A stretch of 14,037 nucleotides of DNA from Hyphomonadaceae bacterium UBA7672 (GCA_002483135.1 DLHI01000008.1:6866-20902); one strand, 5' to 3'. Counted from the stretch's first letter, positions 1 to 7,220 are shown. The notes: generated from the sequence alone by a model not told the origin. Numbers and translations: made by a program.

Positions 1-866
1 ACCATGTTCCACAGCGTGCCGAGCTTGTTGTCCTGGCGTAGCTGGACGATGGCGTGGGACTTTACGGTGGGATCGTGCGGGTTGGTGAGGCCGACAGGTT
101 TCATCGGGCCAAAACGAAGGGTTTCGGCGCCGCGCTCGGCCATGACTTCGATGGGCAGGCAGCCTTCGAAATAGGGCGTGCCTTCCCATTCCTTGAACTC
201 TGTCTTGGGACCTGCGAGCAGGGCGGCGATGAAGGCTTCGTACTGTTCCTTGTTCATCGCGCAGTTGATGTAGGCTTCGGCTCCATCGCCGCCGGGGCCG
301 GGCTTGTCGTAGCGCGATTGCTTCCACGCCTTCGACATGTCGATGGATTCAAGATGCACGATGGGCGCGATGGCGTCGAAGAATGCAAGCGAGTCTTCGC
401 CCGTCTTGGCGAGGATCGCTTTCGCGAGACTGTCGGATGTGAGGGGGCCGGTGGCGATGATGACGCTGGACCAGTTCTCCGGCGGCCAGCCGTCGACTTC
501 GCCGCGTTCGATCGTGACGAGCGGGTGCGCCTTGAGGGCGGCGGTGACATCCGCCGAGAAGTTGTCGCGATCGACCGCGAGGGCTGAGCCAGCGGGCACG
601 CGGTGGCGGTCGCCCATCGCGATGATGAGACCGCCCGCGCGGCGCATCTCTTCGTGGAGGAGACCGACTGCGTTGTATTCCCAATCGTCGGACCGGAAGG
701 AGTTCGAGCACACGAGTTCGGCGAGGCCGTCGGTGTGGTGAGCGTCGGTTCCCCGCACGGGGCGCATTTCGTGGAGAACCACGGGAACGCCCAGATTGGC
801 TGCCTGCCAGGCGGCTTCCGAGCCCGCCATGCCGCCGCCGATGATGTGTATGGGTTCGGTTGTCAT
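1..866 (-). CDS. trmFO: TrmFO, folate/FAD-dependent tRNA (uracil-54-C5)-methyltransferase (3' part missing)
   Basis: TrmFO methylates U54 in the T-loop of tRNA in the cytoplasm, taking the one-carbon unit from 5,10-methylene-tetrahydrofolate with FAD as reductant. Reading leftward from the ATG at 866, 288 codons are open up to the window edge. The family is usually about 440-470 residues, so roughly the last third lies outside. Seen: an N-terminal dinucleotide-binding motif IIGGGMAGSEAAW (8-20), EMRPV at 33-37, LVCSNSFRSDD (51-61) with Cys53, and FEGCLPIEVMAERGAETLRFGP from about 233 with Cys236. These correspond to the family signatures and to the two functionally important cysteines described in the Bacillus enzyme; the second correspondence is from memory. 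The start is the first ATG before the FAD motif; no strong Shine-Dalgarno is seen. It is divergent from the exported-protein gene at 986. Confidence 0.96.
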   Translation of the reverse strand, partial: MTTEPIHIIGGGMAGSEAAWQAANLGVPVVLHEMRPVRGTDAHHTDGLAELVCSNSFRSDDWEYNAVGLLHEEMRRAGGLIIAMGDRHRVPAGSALAVDRDNFSADVTAALKAHPLVTIERGEVDGWPPENWSSVIIATGPLTSDSLAKAILAKTGEDSLAFFDAIAPIVHLESIDMSKAWKQSRYDKPGPGGDGAEAYINCAMNKEQYEAFIAALLAGPKTEFKEWEGTPYFEGCLPIEVMAERGAETLRFGPMKPVGLTNPHDPTVKSHAIVQLRQDNKLGTLWNM

Positions 867-985
867 GGCGGGGATATAGGCCGGGAAGGGCCGGAATTGC
901 GAGCCCCCGGCGTTTGGGCAGCTTTTGCCATATTTCCTGCCGGGACGGGGTTGATAGACTGCCCGCAGGGAGCGACGGCGGACGC

Positions 986-2125
986 ATGATACGCAGGACA
1001 CTGACCCTTCTGGCGATTGCACTTGGCGTTGGGGCCATGGCGCCCGTTAGCGCCCAGGCGGACATCCAGGCATTCAATTCCGCCGTGGAGGCGGGGGATT
1101 ATAGAGGCGCGTCGCTGGCGGCGGCGGAGGCGTGGCCGTCGGTTGACCGGGCCTCGCCGGACGCAGTGGCGATTGCGCGCGAGTTCGGCTGGATCGCCAT
1201 GCTGGCTGATGAGCCGTCGACGGCGCTTGGCTATGCGCGCTTCCTGGTGGAGCAGGGGCAGGCGCTGGCGCATCCGGATACAACGCCGGCGGTGTCGCGC
1301 GTGCTGTTCGACTGGGCGAGCCTTGCCCTGGTTGTCTCTCCCCAGACGCGGACGCGACTGATGGCGTCGCTGAACACGCGCGCGGCTGTGGCGGGGCGGG
1401 ATCTGATATCGGCGCGGGCGGCGCAGGTGCTACACGCCGAGGCCTGGAAAGCCGGCGACTGGGCGCAAGCGAGCCAGGCGGCGGAGCTGGCGATACGGTT
1501 CCTCGATGAGGTGGGAGCGACGCAATCGCCCGCGCGCTTCGAGATGCGACGCGGCATGGCGGCGGCGGCGTTCATGCGCGCGAAGACGGGCGAGGCGTAC
1601 AACGCCGTCTATGACGTGGTCGAGGAGCTGCACGACCTGATCGCGGCGACGCCGGAGGGATCGATCCGCGACAGGCTGGCGAGCGAATATTTCGCGGCGG
1701 CGGCGTGGGGCGATACGATGTACAGCGCGCTGGGCGAACGCGGGCAGCGCAGCGTTCCCGATCGGAGGATCACGGCGGGCGCAGGCCGCAAGCCAATCGC
1801 GGAACTGGTCTATCCGGCGCCGGGCGACGCCAACCTGCCGCGTTGCCGGATTGCGCTGGCGCGAAACTTCAAGCAGCCGGGGTTTCCCTTTCAGGCGCGG
1901 TTCAAGGAGTTCGGCGGGGTGGTGGTCTATGCGCTGAACGTTGAACCCAATGGCGTGTTCTCGGAGCCGCGCCTGCTGGTCTCGGCGCCGCATGAGGGCG
2001 TCGCGCAAGCGGTTGAAGACGTGATCAACACGTGGCGCTGGCGGATCGACGGCGGGCCGCAACCGCCCGGGTGCCGCATGCCGGAAACCCATATCCTGAC
2101 ATTCGAGTTCGCGCTGGGCCGCTGA
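986..2125 (+). CDS. Exported protein with TonB C-terminal-like domain
   Basis: Hypothetical periplasmic protein of 379 residues. It opens with a clear Sec signal peptide: MIRR, a hydrophobic stretch LTLLAIALGVGAMAPV, then SAQA before DIQAF, so cleavage is likely after residue 25. Residues about 30-260 are alanine-rich amphipathic helices that look like degenerate TPR/solenoid repeats. Residues about 310-379 (GGVVVYALNVEPNG, a VINTWRWRID segment, then ILTFEF) resemble the TonB_C fold: a beta strand, a 'V..NG.V..P.ll.S' strand-turn, a helix and an xWRW strand. There is no membrane anchor besides the signal peptide, so it is not a standard TonB. The frame is open upstream to 860, but the ATG at 986 is chosen because it begins the signal peptide and follows a purine-rich GGGAGC/GGCGGA stretch. 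A membrane-protein gene follows 70 bp downstream on the same strand. Function unknown. Confidence 0.82.
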   Translation: MIRRTLTLLAIALGVGAMAPVSAQADIQAFNSAVEAGDYRGASLAAAEAWPSVDRASPDAVAIAREFGWIAMLADEPSTALGYARFLVEQGQALAHPDTTPAVSRVLFDWASLALVVSPQTRTRLMASLNTRAAVAGRDLISARAAQVLHAEAWKAGDWAQASQAAELAIRFLDEVGATQSPARFEMRRGMAAAAFMRAKTGEAYNAVYDVVEELHDLIAATPEGSIRDRLASEYFAAAAWGDTMYSALGERGQRSVPDRRITAGAGRKPIAELVYPAPGDANLPRCRIALARNFKQPGFPFQARFKEFGGVVVYALNVEPNGVFSEPRLLVSAPHEGVAQAVEDVINTWRWRIDGGPQPPGCRMPETHILTFEFALGR

Positions 2126-2195
2126 ATCAACGGGCCTGCGCGGCTTCCACAGGGGGCCAGCGTGCTCTATTGCAGGGCGCGTTGAGGAGATCGGC

Positions 2196-3095
2196 ATGCT
2201 GGAGACACCGCAGCAACAGACCGGGGGCAGGGTCCCGGTCATGGACTGCTTCACGCAGGCCTGGCGGTTCCTTGACCGGAATTGGCGGCTGATGTTGCCG
2301 GCCGCGGCTGTCACGGCGGCCCTGTCGCAGATAGGGCTGGCGTTGGTTATGCTCTTGCGACCCGCAGCGGCAGAAGGCGAGAGCCTGCTTGTGGCGACGC
2401 TGTGGGATCTCGTGGCCCTCATTCCCGCGATGGTGGCGAGCCTGATGTTCACGGCGGCCGTTCTGCGCAAGGCGTTGCGGGATGAGTTCATTGGGCCGAC
2501 GGGGCTGGCTTTCGGGGCCGACGAGATCCGGCTGCTGGGCGTAACGGCGGCGTTGACGTGTATGTTGCTGCCGCTGGTCGGATTGTTCTTCTTCGTGGTG
2601 TCTACGGTCGTGCTGTCGCGGGTCGCGGCGACTCCCGAAGCCATGAACGCGCTGCTGGCTGACCCCGAGGCGCTGAACGCCGCACTGGAAGCGGCGCTTG
2701 GACCGACGGGGGTTCTGGCGTTCCTGCTGTTCTTCATGCTGGTGATGGCGATCGCGCTCTACGTCTCGGTGCGGCTCACCATGGTGAACGCCGCCACGAT
2801 GGGCGAGCGACGCGTGGTGATCTTCCAGACCTGGAGCTGGTCACGCGGAAATGTGTGGCGGATACTTGGCGCTGTGATCCTGACAGCGTTGCCGGTGATG
2901 TTCTTTCAGGGGCTGGTGGACTCGGTTGGCGTCGAAGCGGTTCAGGCGACGCCGGAAGCCTCAGGCAGGGCCATGGTCCAGCTGGGCGTCAGCACGGTGA
3001 CGACCTTCCTGTTCGCGATTGCCAGCATTCCCACCACTGCCCTGGGCGCCATTCTCTACAAGGGTCTCCGGCCCGGAGACTTCGTGGCGAAGTAG
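2196..3095 (+). CDS. Six-helix integral membrane protein, unknown function
   Basis: 299-residue inner-membrane protein with about six predicted transmembrane segments near residues 33-54, 66-90, 113-140, 172-193, 222-241 and 265-288. A basic cytoplasmic-looking segment lies between helices 4 and 5 (RLTMVNAATMGERR, then QTWSWSRGNVWRIL). The 'alpha-helical core plus W-S-x-x-R-G-N-x-W-R' pattern recalls alphaproteobacterial proteins annotated with a glycerophosphoryl-diester-phosphodiesterase membrane domain, but no catalytic domain is present and I do not assign that activity. The start is supported by a good Shine-Dalgarno (GAGGAGA about 6 bases before ATG 2196). It may be cotranscribed with the exported-protein gene 70 bp upstream. 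Its stop lies only 3 bp from the stop of convergent uvrA, leaving no room for a separate terminator. Confidence 0.85.
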   Translation: MLETPQQQTGGRVPVMDCFTQAWRFLDRNWRLMLPAAAVTAALSQIGLALVMLLRPAAAEGESLLVATLWDLVALIPAMVASLMFTAAVLRKALRDEFIGPTGLAFGADEIRLLGVTAALTCMLLPLVGLFFFVVSTVVLSRVAATPEAMNALLADPEALNAALEAALGPTGVLAFLLFFMLVMAIALYVSVRLTMVNAATMGERRVVIFQTWSWSRGNVWRILGAVILTALPVMFFQGLVDSVGVEAVQATPEASGRAMVQLGVSTVTTFLFAIASIPTTALGAILYKGLRPGDFVAK

Positions 3096-3098
3096 GAC

Positions 3099-6050
3099 TT
3101 ACTCCGCTGCCTGCCGGGTCGGCTTCTTTGGCTTGGCGGAGGACTTTGCAGGCGCCGTCTTCGCGCGCTTCGACTGGCGCTGACGGCGCTCTTCCTGGCG
3201 CTTGAACGTCTCGACAAGGAAGCGGCCGGTGTGGCTCTTCTTGTTCCTGGCGACCTCTTCAGGCGTGCCGACAGCGACGAGTTCTCCGCCGCCGTCGCCG
3301 CCGTCGGGGCCCATGTCGATGATCCAGTCGGCGACCTTGATGACGTCGAGGTTGTGCTCGATCACCACGACAGTATTGCCCGCGTCCACCAGTTCCTGGA
3401 GCACTTCCATCAGCGTGCGGGTGTCGTCGAAGTGGAGGCCGGTGGTCGGCTCGTCGAGGATATACATCGTGCGGCCGGTGGCGCGCTTGGAGAGTTCCTT
3501 GGCAAGCTTCACGCGCTGGGCCTCGCCACCGGAGAGCGTGGTCGCCTGCTGGCCGACTTTCACATAGCCGAGGCCGACGCGGCAGAGCGTTTCCATCTTG
3601 CCGCGAATGCCGGGCACCGCGCCGAAGAAGACGCGCGCTTCCTCAACCGTCATATCCAGCACGTCGGCGATGGACTTGCCCTTGTAGAGCACTTCGAGGG
3701 TTTCGCGGTTGTAGCGTTTGCCCTTGCAGACATCGCAGGTGACGTAGACGTCGGGCAGGAAGTGCATCTCGATCTTGACCACGCCGTCGCCCTGACAGGC
3801 TTCGCAGCGACCGCCCTTCACGTTGAAGGAGAAGCGGCCGGCCTGATAGCCGCGCGCCTTGGATTCCGGGAGCCCTGTGTACCAGTCACGGATGGGGCCG
3901 AAGGCGCCGGTGTAGGTGGCGGGGTTGGAACGCGGCGTGCGGCCGATGGGCGACTGGTCGATGTCGATGATCTTGTCGAGGTGTTCGATGCCTTCGATCT
4001 TCTGGTGCGGCGCGGGGCCGTCGCTGGCGCCGTTGAGGCGGCGTGCGAGGGCCTTGTAGAGCGTCTCGATGATGAGCGTGGACTTGCCGCCGCCGGAGAC
4101 GCCGGTCACGCAGGTGAAGACGCCAAGCGGGATTTCGGCGGTGACGTTCTTGAGGTTGTTGCCGGTCGCGCCGATGACGCGGATCATCTTCTTCTTGTCG
4201 GCCCAGCGACGCTTTTCGGGGATGGCGATCTCTTCCTCACCCGACAGATACTTGCCGGTGATGGAGCGTTCGTTCGCCATCAGGTCATCGGCTGAGCCGA
4301 AGCCGATGACTTCGCCGCCATGGACGCCCGCGCGCGGGCCCATGTCGATCACATGGTCAGCCGTGAGGATGGCGTCCTCGTCGTGTTCGACCACGATGAT
4401 GGAGTTGCCGAGATCTCGCAGGCGCTTGAGCGTACCGAGCAGGCGCTCGTTGTCGCGCTGGTGCAGTCCGATGGACGGTTCGTCGAGCACGTAGAGAACG
4501 CCGGAAAGGCCGGAGCCAATCTGCGAGGCAAGGCGGATGCGCTGGCTTTCGCCGCCAGACAGCGTGCCGGACGCGCGCGAGAGCGAGAGATAGTCGAGGC
4601 CGACATCGTTGAGAAATTGCAGGCGATCGCGGATTTCCTTGAGGATGCGGACCGCGATCTCGTTCTGCTTCTTCGTGAGCTTCTTCGGCAGCGCCTCGAA
4701 CCAGTCGCGCGCGAGGCGGATCGAAAGGTGGGTCGCGTTGGAGATGGTGAAGTCGTTGATCTTCACGCTGAGCGCTTCAGGGCGCAGGCGTTCGCCCATG
4801 CAGGTGGGACACGGGGCGGCCGACTGGTAGCGACCGATTTCCTCGCGCATCCAGGCGCTGTCGGTTTCGCGGAAACGCCGGTCGAGATTGCCGACGACCC
4901 CTTCGAAAGGCTTGGTCACTTCATAGCGGCGCACGCCGTCGTCGAAGACGAAATCAACTTCTTCCTCGCCCGTGCCGAACAGGATGATCTCTCGCGCGCG
5001 CTCCGGCAGCTTGCTCCAGGCGGTGTCGAGGGAAAATTTGTACTTCTTCGCGAGGGCCTTGAGCGTCTGTTCCTGCAGCGGCGAGGCTGATTTTCCCCAT
5101 GGCGCGATGGCGCCGTCGCTGAGCGATTTTTCGATTTCGGGGACGACGAGGTTGGGGTCGATCTTCAGCTGTTCGCCAAGTCCATCGCAGGCGGGGCAGG
5201 CGCCGAAGGGATTGTTGAAGGAGAACAGACGCGGCTCGATTTCCGGGATGGTGAAGCCGGAGACGGGACAGGCGAACTTGGCGGAGAAGGTGACGCGGCG
5301 CGGTTCCTTCGTTTCAGGGTCCTTGTCGGCGAATTCGGCGACGGCGATACCGTCTGCGAGGCCGAGGGCGGCTTCGAAGCTTTCGGCGAGGCGCTGTTCA
5401 AGGCCGGCGCGGATGACGATGCGATCAACCACCACGTCGATGTCGTGCTTGAGCTTCTTGTCGAGCTTGGGCGGGTCTTCCAGTTCGTAATATTCGCCGT
5501 CGACCTTCACGCGGGCGAAGCCACGCTTCAGCAGGTCAGCGAACTCCTTGCGGTATTCGCCCTTGCGGCCGCGGATCATGGGGGCGAGGAGGTGGAACTT
5601 GGCGCCGTCGCCAAAAGCCATCGCCTTGTCGACCATCTGCGAGACAGTCTGGCTTTCGATGGGGAGGCCGGTGGCGGGCGAATAGGGTGTGCCGACGCGC
5701 GCCCACAGGAGGCGCATGTAGTCGTAGACCTCCGTGACCGTGCCGACGGTGGAGCGCGGGTTGCGCGAGGTGGTCTTCTGCTCGATCGAGATGGCGGGAG
5801 AGAGACCTTCGATCCGCTCCACATCCGGCTTCTGCATCAGTTCAAGAAACTGGCGGGCGTAAGCCGACAGCGACTCGACATAGCGGCGCTGGCCTTCGGC
5901 GTAGATCGTGTCGAACGCCAGCGAGGATTTGCCGGAACCCGACAGGCCCGTGATGACCACGAGTTGGTTGCGCGGGATATCGACATCCACGTTCTTGAGA
6001 TTGTGCTCGCGCGCGCCGCGCACACGGATGGCGTTGGGTTCGGATGACAT
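3099..6050 (-). CDS. uvrA: UvrA, excinuclease ABC subunit A
   Basis: UvrA is the damage-sensing ATPase of nucleotide excision repair; it dimerises, finds distorted DNA and loads UvrB. The 983-residue protein has the two-ABC layout. The first Walker A is GLSGSGKS (35-42), followed by the family block AEGQRRYVESLSAYARQF. An ABC signature LSGGESQRIRLASQIG comes next, then the second Walker A GVSGGGKST and signature LSGGEAQRVKLAKEL. The second zinc module is intact (CEAC...CDVC). The first reads CPVS...CPAC (Cys261, Ser264, Cys285, Cys288), so one of four ligands is serine. Compared with the usual ~940 residues it carries a basic Lys/Arg/Ala-rich tail of about 35 residues. The start at 6050 matches the family N terminus (IRVRGAREHNLKN), though no strong Shine-Dalgarno precedes it. 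A LexA-type box lies 70 bp upstream, implying SOS induction. Confidence 0.99.
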   Translation of the reverse strand: MSSEPNAIRVRGAREHNLKNVDVDIPRNQLVVITGLSGSGKSSLAFDTIYAEGQRRYVESLSAYARQFLELMQKPDVERIEGLSPAISIEQKTTSRNPRSTVGTVTEVYDYMRLLWARVGTPYSPATGLPIESQTVSQMVDKAMAFGDGAKFHLLAPMIRGRKGEYRKEFADLLKRGFARVKVDGEYYELEDPPKLDKKLKHDIDVVVDRIVIRAGLEQRLAESFEAALGLADGIAVAEFADKDPETKEPRRVTFSAKFACPVSGFTIPEIEPRLFSFNNPFGACPACDGLGEQLKIDPNLVVPEIEKSLSDGAIAPWGKSASPLQEQTLKALAKKYKFSLDTAWSKLPERAREIILFGTGEEEVDFVFDDGVRRYEVTKPFEGVVGNLDRRFRETDSAWMREEIGRYQSAAPCPTCMGERLRPEALSVKINDFTISNATHLSIRLARDWFEALPKKLTKKQNEIAVRILKEIRDRLQFLNDVGLDYLSLSRASGTLSGGESQRIRLASQIGSGLSGVLYVLDEPSIGLHQRDNERLLGTLKRLRDLGNSIIVVEHDEDAILTADHVIDMGPRAGVHGGEVIGFGSADDLMANERSITGKYLSGEEEIAIPEKRRWADKKKMIRVIGATGNNLKNVTAEIPLGVFTCVTGVSGGGKSTLIIETLYKALARRLNGASDGPAPHQKIEGIEHLDKIIDIDQSPIGRTPRSNPATYTGAFGPIRDWYTGLPESKARGYQAGRFSFNVKGGRCEACQGDGVVKIEMHFLPDVYVTCDVCKGKRYNRETLEVLYKGKSIADVLDMTVEEARVFFGAVPGIRGKMETLCRVGLGYVKVGQQATTLSGGEAQRVKLAKELSKRATGRTMYILDEPTTGLHFDDTRTLMEVLQELVDAGNTVVVIEHNLDVIKVADWIIDMGPDGGDGGGELVAVGTPEEVARNKKSHTGRFLVETFKRQEERRQRQSKRAKTAPAKSSAKPKKPTRQAAE

Positions 6051-6106
6051 GAGCGACCGGGAGGCTGGGTTCAGCGTTTCTTGCCAGATAGGGGTGCGGT
6101 GAGTCG

Positions 6107-6112
6107 ATTACA
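6107..6112 (-). promoter_or_regulatory. Candidate -10 element of the uvrA promoter
   Basis: On the minus strand these bases read TGTAAT, 5 of 6 matches to TATAAT. They lie just downstream of the LexA box, with transcription predicted to start near 6100 and a leader of about 50 nt before the uvrA ATG. No good -35 hexamer is seen at 16-18 bp, where the SOS box itself sits. Inference from sequence only. Confidence 0.45.
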
Positions 6113-6119
6113 CGTGAAA

Positions 6120-6134
6120 GAACGGAAAAGGAAC
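6120..6134 (-). promoter_or_regulatory. LexA (SOS) box upstream of uvrA
   Basis: The plus strand reads GAAC, seven bases, GAAC; the minus strand, in uvrA orientation, reads GTTC-CTTTTCC-GTTC. This is a perfect match to the GTTC-N7-GTTC direct repeat known as the LexA operator of alphaproteobacteria. It lies 70-84 bp upstream of the uvrA start and abuts the candidate -10 at 6107-6112, so bound LexA would block RNA polymerase. The right half-site also forms part of an 8-bp inverted repeat (AGGAACAG 6129-6136 with CTGTTCCT 6151-6158), which could extend control to the divergent SET gene. Confidence 0.88.
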
Positions 6135-6193
6135 AGCGGCGCTTCGTCCACTGTTCCTGCGGCGGCTTGCTGCCGGGGAGGTGGCAGCAGCCA

Positions 6194-6199
6194 TACAAT
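6194..6199 (+). promoter_or_regulatory. Candidate -10 element of the SET-domain gene
   Basis: TACAAT (5 of 6 to TATAAT) lies 61 bp upstream of the ATG at 6260. No convincing -35 hexamer stands at 16-18 bp. A small hairpin (TGCTGCC 6168-6174 with GGCAGCA 6183-6189) precedes it. Weak inference. Confidence 0.3.
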
Positions 6200-6259
6200 C
6201 CCGGACTGTGGCGTTTGCCGGAATTGAAAGGTTCCGAATCCGCAGCTAGGGGCTCGGAC

Positions 6260-6673
6260 ATGTCCAAACATCCCTTCCGCATCGGCCGGGCGAAGACCGG
6301 CATGGGCCTCTTTGCGACGGAGGAAATCCCGAAACATGTGCGGATTGTCGAGTATACCGGCAACATCATCACGAACGCCGAAGCGGACGCGATGCCGGGC
6401 AAGCCGCGCTATCTCTACAATCTCAGCCGCACGCATACGCTGGACGGCTCGCCGCGTTCGAACCTTGGGCGCTATGCGAACCATTCGTGCCGGCCGAACG
6501 CCATCATCTACGTCTATGGCGGGCGGATCTGGATCAAGTCGCTGCGCGTGATCAAGCCCGGCGAGGAAATCACCTATGACTACGGCAAGGAATACTTCGA
6601 CGCCTTCATCGGGAAGGACCGGTGCCTGTGCCCGAAATGCGTGAAGCGGCGGGAGACGAAGGCGCGGACCTAG
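6260..6673 (+). CDS. Small SET-domain protein (putative protein-lysine methyltransferase)
   Basis: 137-residue stand-alone SET protein; SET enzymes transfer a methyl group from S-adenosylmethionine to protein lysines. Motifs in order: GMGLFAT (14-20) for AdoMet binding, EYTG (31-34), the pseudoknot motif NLGRYANHSCRPN (68-80), and ITYDYG (104-109) with the catalytic-region tyrosine. A post-SET-like cysteine cluster follows (Cys122, Cys124, Cys127) that could bind zinc together with Cys76. All core motifs are present, so it is probably active; the substrate is unknown. The frame is open upstream to an ATG at 6167, but ATG 6260 is preferred: the family begins just before the GMG motif and AGGGGC sits about 8 bases before it. 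It is divergent from uvrA, sharing 209 bp that hold the SOS box. Confidence 0.9.
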   Translation: MSKHPFRIGRAKTGMGLFATEEIPKHVRIVEYTGNIITNAEADAMPGKPRYLYNLSRTHTLDGSPRSNLGRYANHSCRPNAIIYVYGGRIWIKSLRVIKPGEEITYDYGKEYFDAFIGKDRCLCPKCVKRRETKART

Positions 6674-6684
6674 GGCGCTGAGTA

Positions 6685-6730
6685 CATCCTTCGAGACGAT
6701 CGGCGCGTTGCGCCGATCGCTCAGGATGAG
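6685..6730 (+). repeat. REP-like palindromic repeat, family 1, left copy
   Basis: 46-bp imperfect palindrome: CATCCTTCGAGACG at the left end, an inner hairpin with a 10-bp perfect stem (CGATCGGCGC 6697-6706 with GCGCCGATCG 6710-6719, GTT loop), and CTCAGGATGAG at the right end. The end sequences match the 'CCTTCGAGACG ... TCAGGATGA' repeat I recognise from many alphaproteobacterial genomes. An inverted partner lies at 6770-6815. It begins 11 bp after the SET gene stop and may help end that transcript. Confidence 0.85.
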
Positions 6731-6769
6731 TCCAGTAGGCTGGGCAATATTGTATCGGCGACAACCGAC

Positions 6770-6815
6770 CTCATCCTAAGGGATCGATGCGCAGCATCGA
6801 TCGTCTCGAAGGATG
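6770..6815 (-). repeat. REP-like palindromic repeat, family 1, right (inverted) copy
   Basis: Inverted partner of 6685-6730. The outer arms form a perfect 18-bp inverted repeat (6685-6702 with 6798-6815), and the other end CTCATCCTAAG differs from the first copy by one base. The inner hairpin keeps perfect pairing (GATCGATGC 6782-6790 with GCATCGATC 6794-6802, GCA loop) although several stem bases differ from the left copy. Confidence 0.85.
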
Positions 6816-6828
6816 CGGCGGAGAGCGC

Positions 6829-6857
6829 TTGACTCTCACTGTCACATGTAATGTATT
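6829..6857 (+). promoter_or_regulatory. Predicted sigma-70-type promoter of the arsR-type gene
   Basis: TTGACT at 6829-6834 (5 of 6 to TTGACA), a 17-bp spacer and TGTATT at 6852-6857 (4 of 6 to TATAAT). Transcription would begin about 6-7 bases later, at or next to the A of ATG 6864, giving a leaderless mRNA. The operator palindrome covers the -10 and the start point. Confidence 0.6.
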
Positions 6858-6867
6858 CATTACATGT
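6844..6867 (+). promoter_or_regulatory. Perfect palindromic operator over the arsR-type start
   Basis: Two 10-bp arms, ACATGTAATG (6844-6853) and CATTACATGT (6858-6867), are exact reverse complements around a TATT centre. The AT-rich palindrome stands out in GC-rich surroundings, covers the predicted -10 element and includes the ATG at 6864. The arrangement fits an autoregulated winged-helix repressor whose dimer occludes the promoter. Confidence 0.8.
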
Positions 6868-7220
6868 CAGCCGAAGACGACATGACCGCTGTCTTTCATG
6901 CGCTCGCTCACGAGACGCGGCGGCGGATCATGGATCTTCTGAAGCTGCGGCCGGGGATTGGCGTGGGGGAGTTGGCGGGCGAGTTCGATGTGACGCGCAT
7001 CGCTGTGATGAACCACATCGCCGTGCTGGAGGACGCGGGGCTCGTTGTATCCGAGAAGGACGGGCGCGTGCGCCGGCTCTATCTCAACGCGGCGCCGATC
7101 CAGATGATCAATGACCGGTGGCTGGACGACTTCTCCGGCCATTGGGCGCGCACGGTTACGGGCATCAAGTATGCCGCCGAGGCCGCTTTCCAGAAATCCA
7201 AGAAGGGACAGGGCAAATGA
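6864..7220 (+). CDS. ArsR-family winged-helix transcriptional repressor
   Basis: 118-residue DNA-binding repressor. FHALAHETRRRIMDLLKLRPGIGV (11-34) is the typical ArsR N-terminal helix pair, GELAGEFDVTRIAVMNHIAVLEDAGL (35-60) the helix-turn-helix with its recognition helix, and VVSEKDGRVRRLYLN (61-75) the wing. The metal-sensing CxC motif of arsenic/cadmium sensors is absent, placing it with the SdpR-like group often paired with SRPBCC proteins. ATG 6864 lies inside the palindromic operator and has no Shine-Dalgarno, consistent with leaderless translation; ATG 6882 (residue 7), just before the conserved domain, is the alternative. Its stop overlaps the next start (ATGA at 7217-7220), so the two genes are translationally coupled. 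The likely target is its own promoter; the inducer is unknown. Confidence 0.93.
   Translation: MSAEDDMTAVFHALAHETRRRIMDLLKLRPGIGVGELAGEFDVTRIAVMNHIAVLEDAGLVVSEKDGRVRRLYLNAAPIQMINDRWLDDFSGHWARTVTGIKYAAEAAFQKSKKGQGK

Noticed and set aside
1430..2737. 435-codon minus-strand frame spanning the exported-protein gene and part of the membrane-protein gene
   Set aside because: Low-complexity Arg/Ser/Ala composition, crosses the gap between two well-supported plus-strand genes, and the plus-strand genes have a signal peptide and membrane helices.
3231..5090. Long plus-strand open frames (3231-4295, 4320-5090) opposite uvrA
   Set aside because: Complementary-strand shadows of the conserved UvrA frame; no ribosome-binding sites or domain-like sequence.
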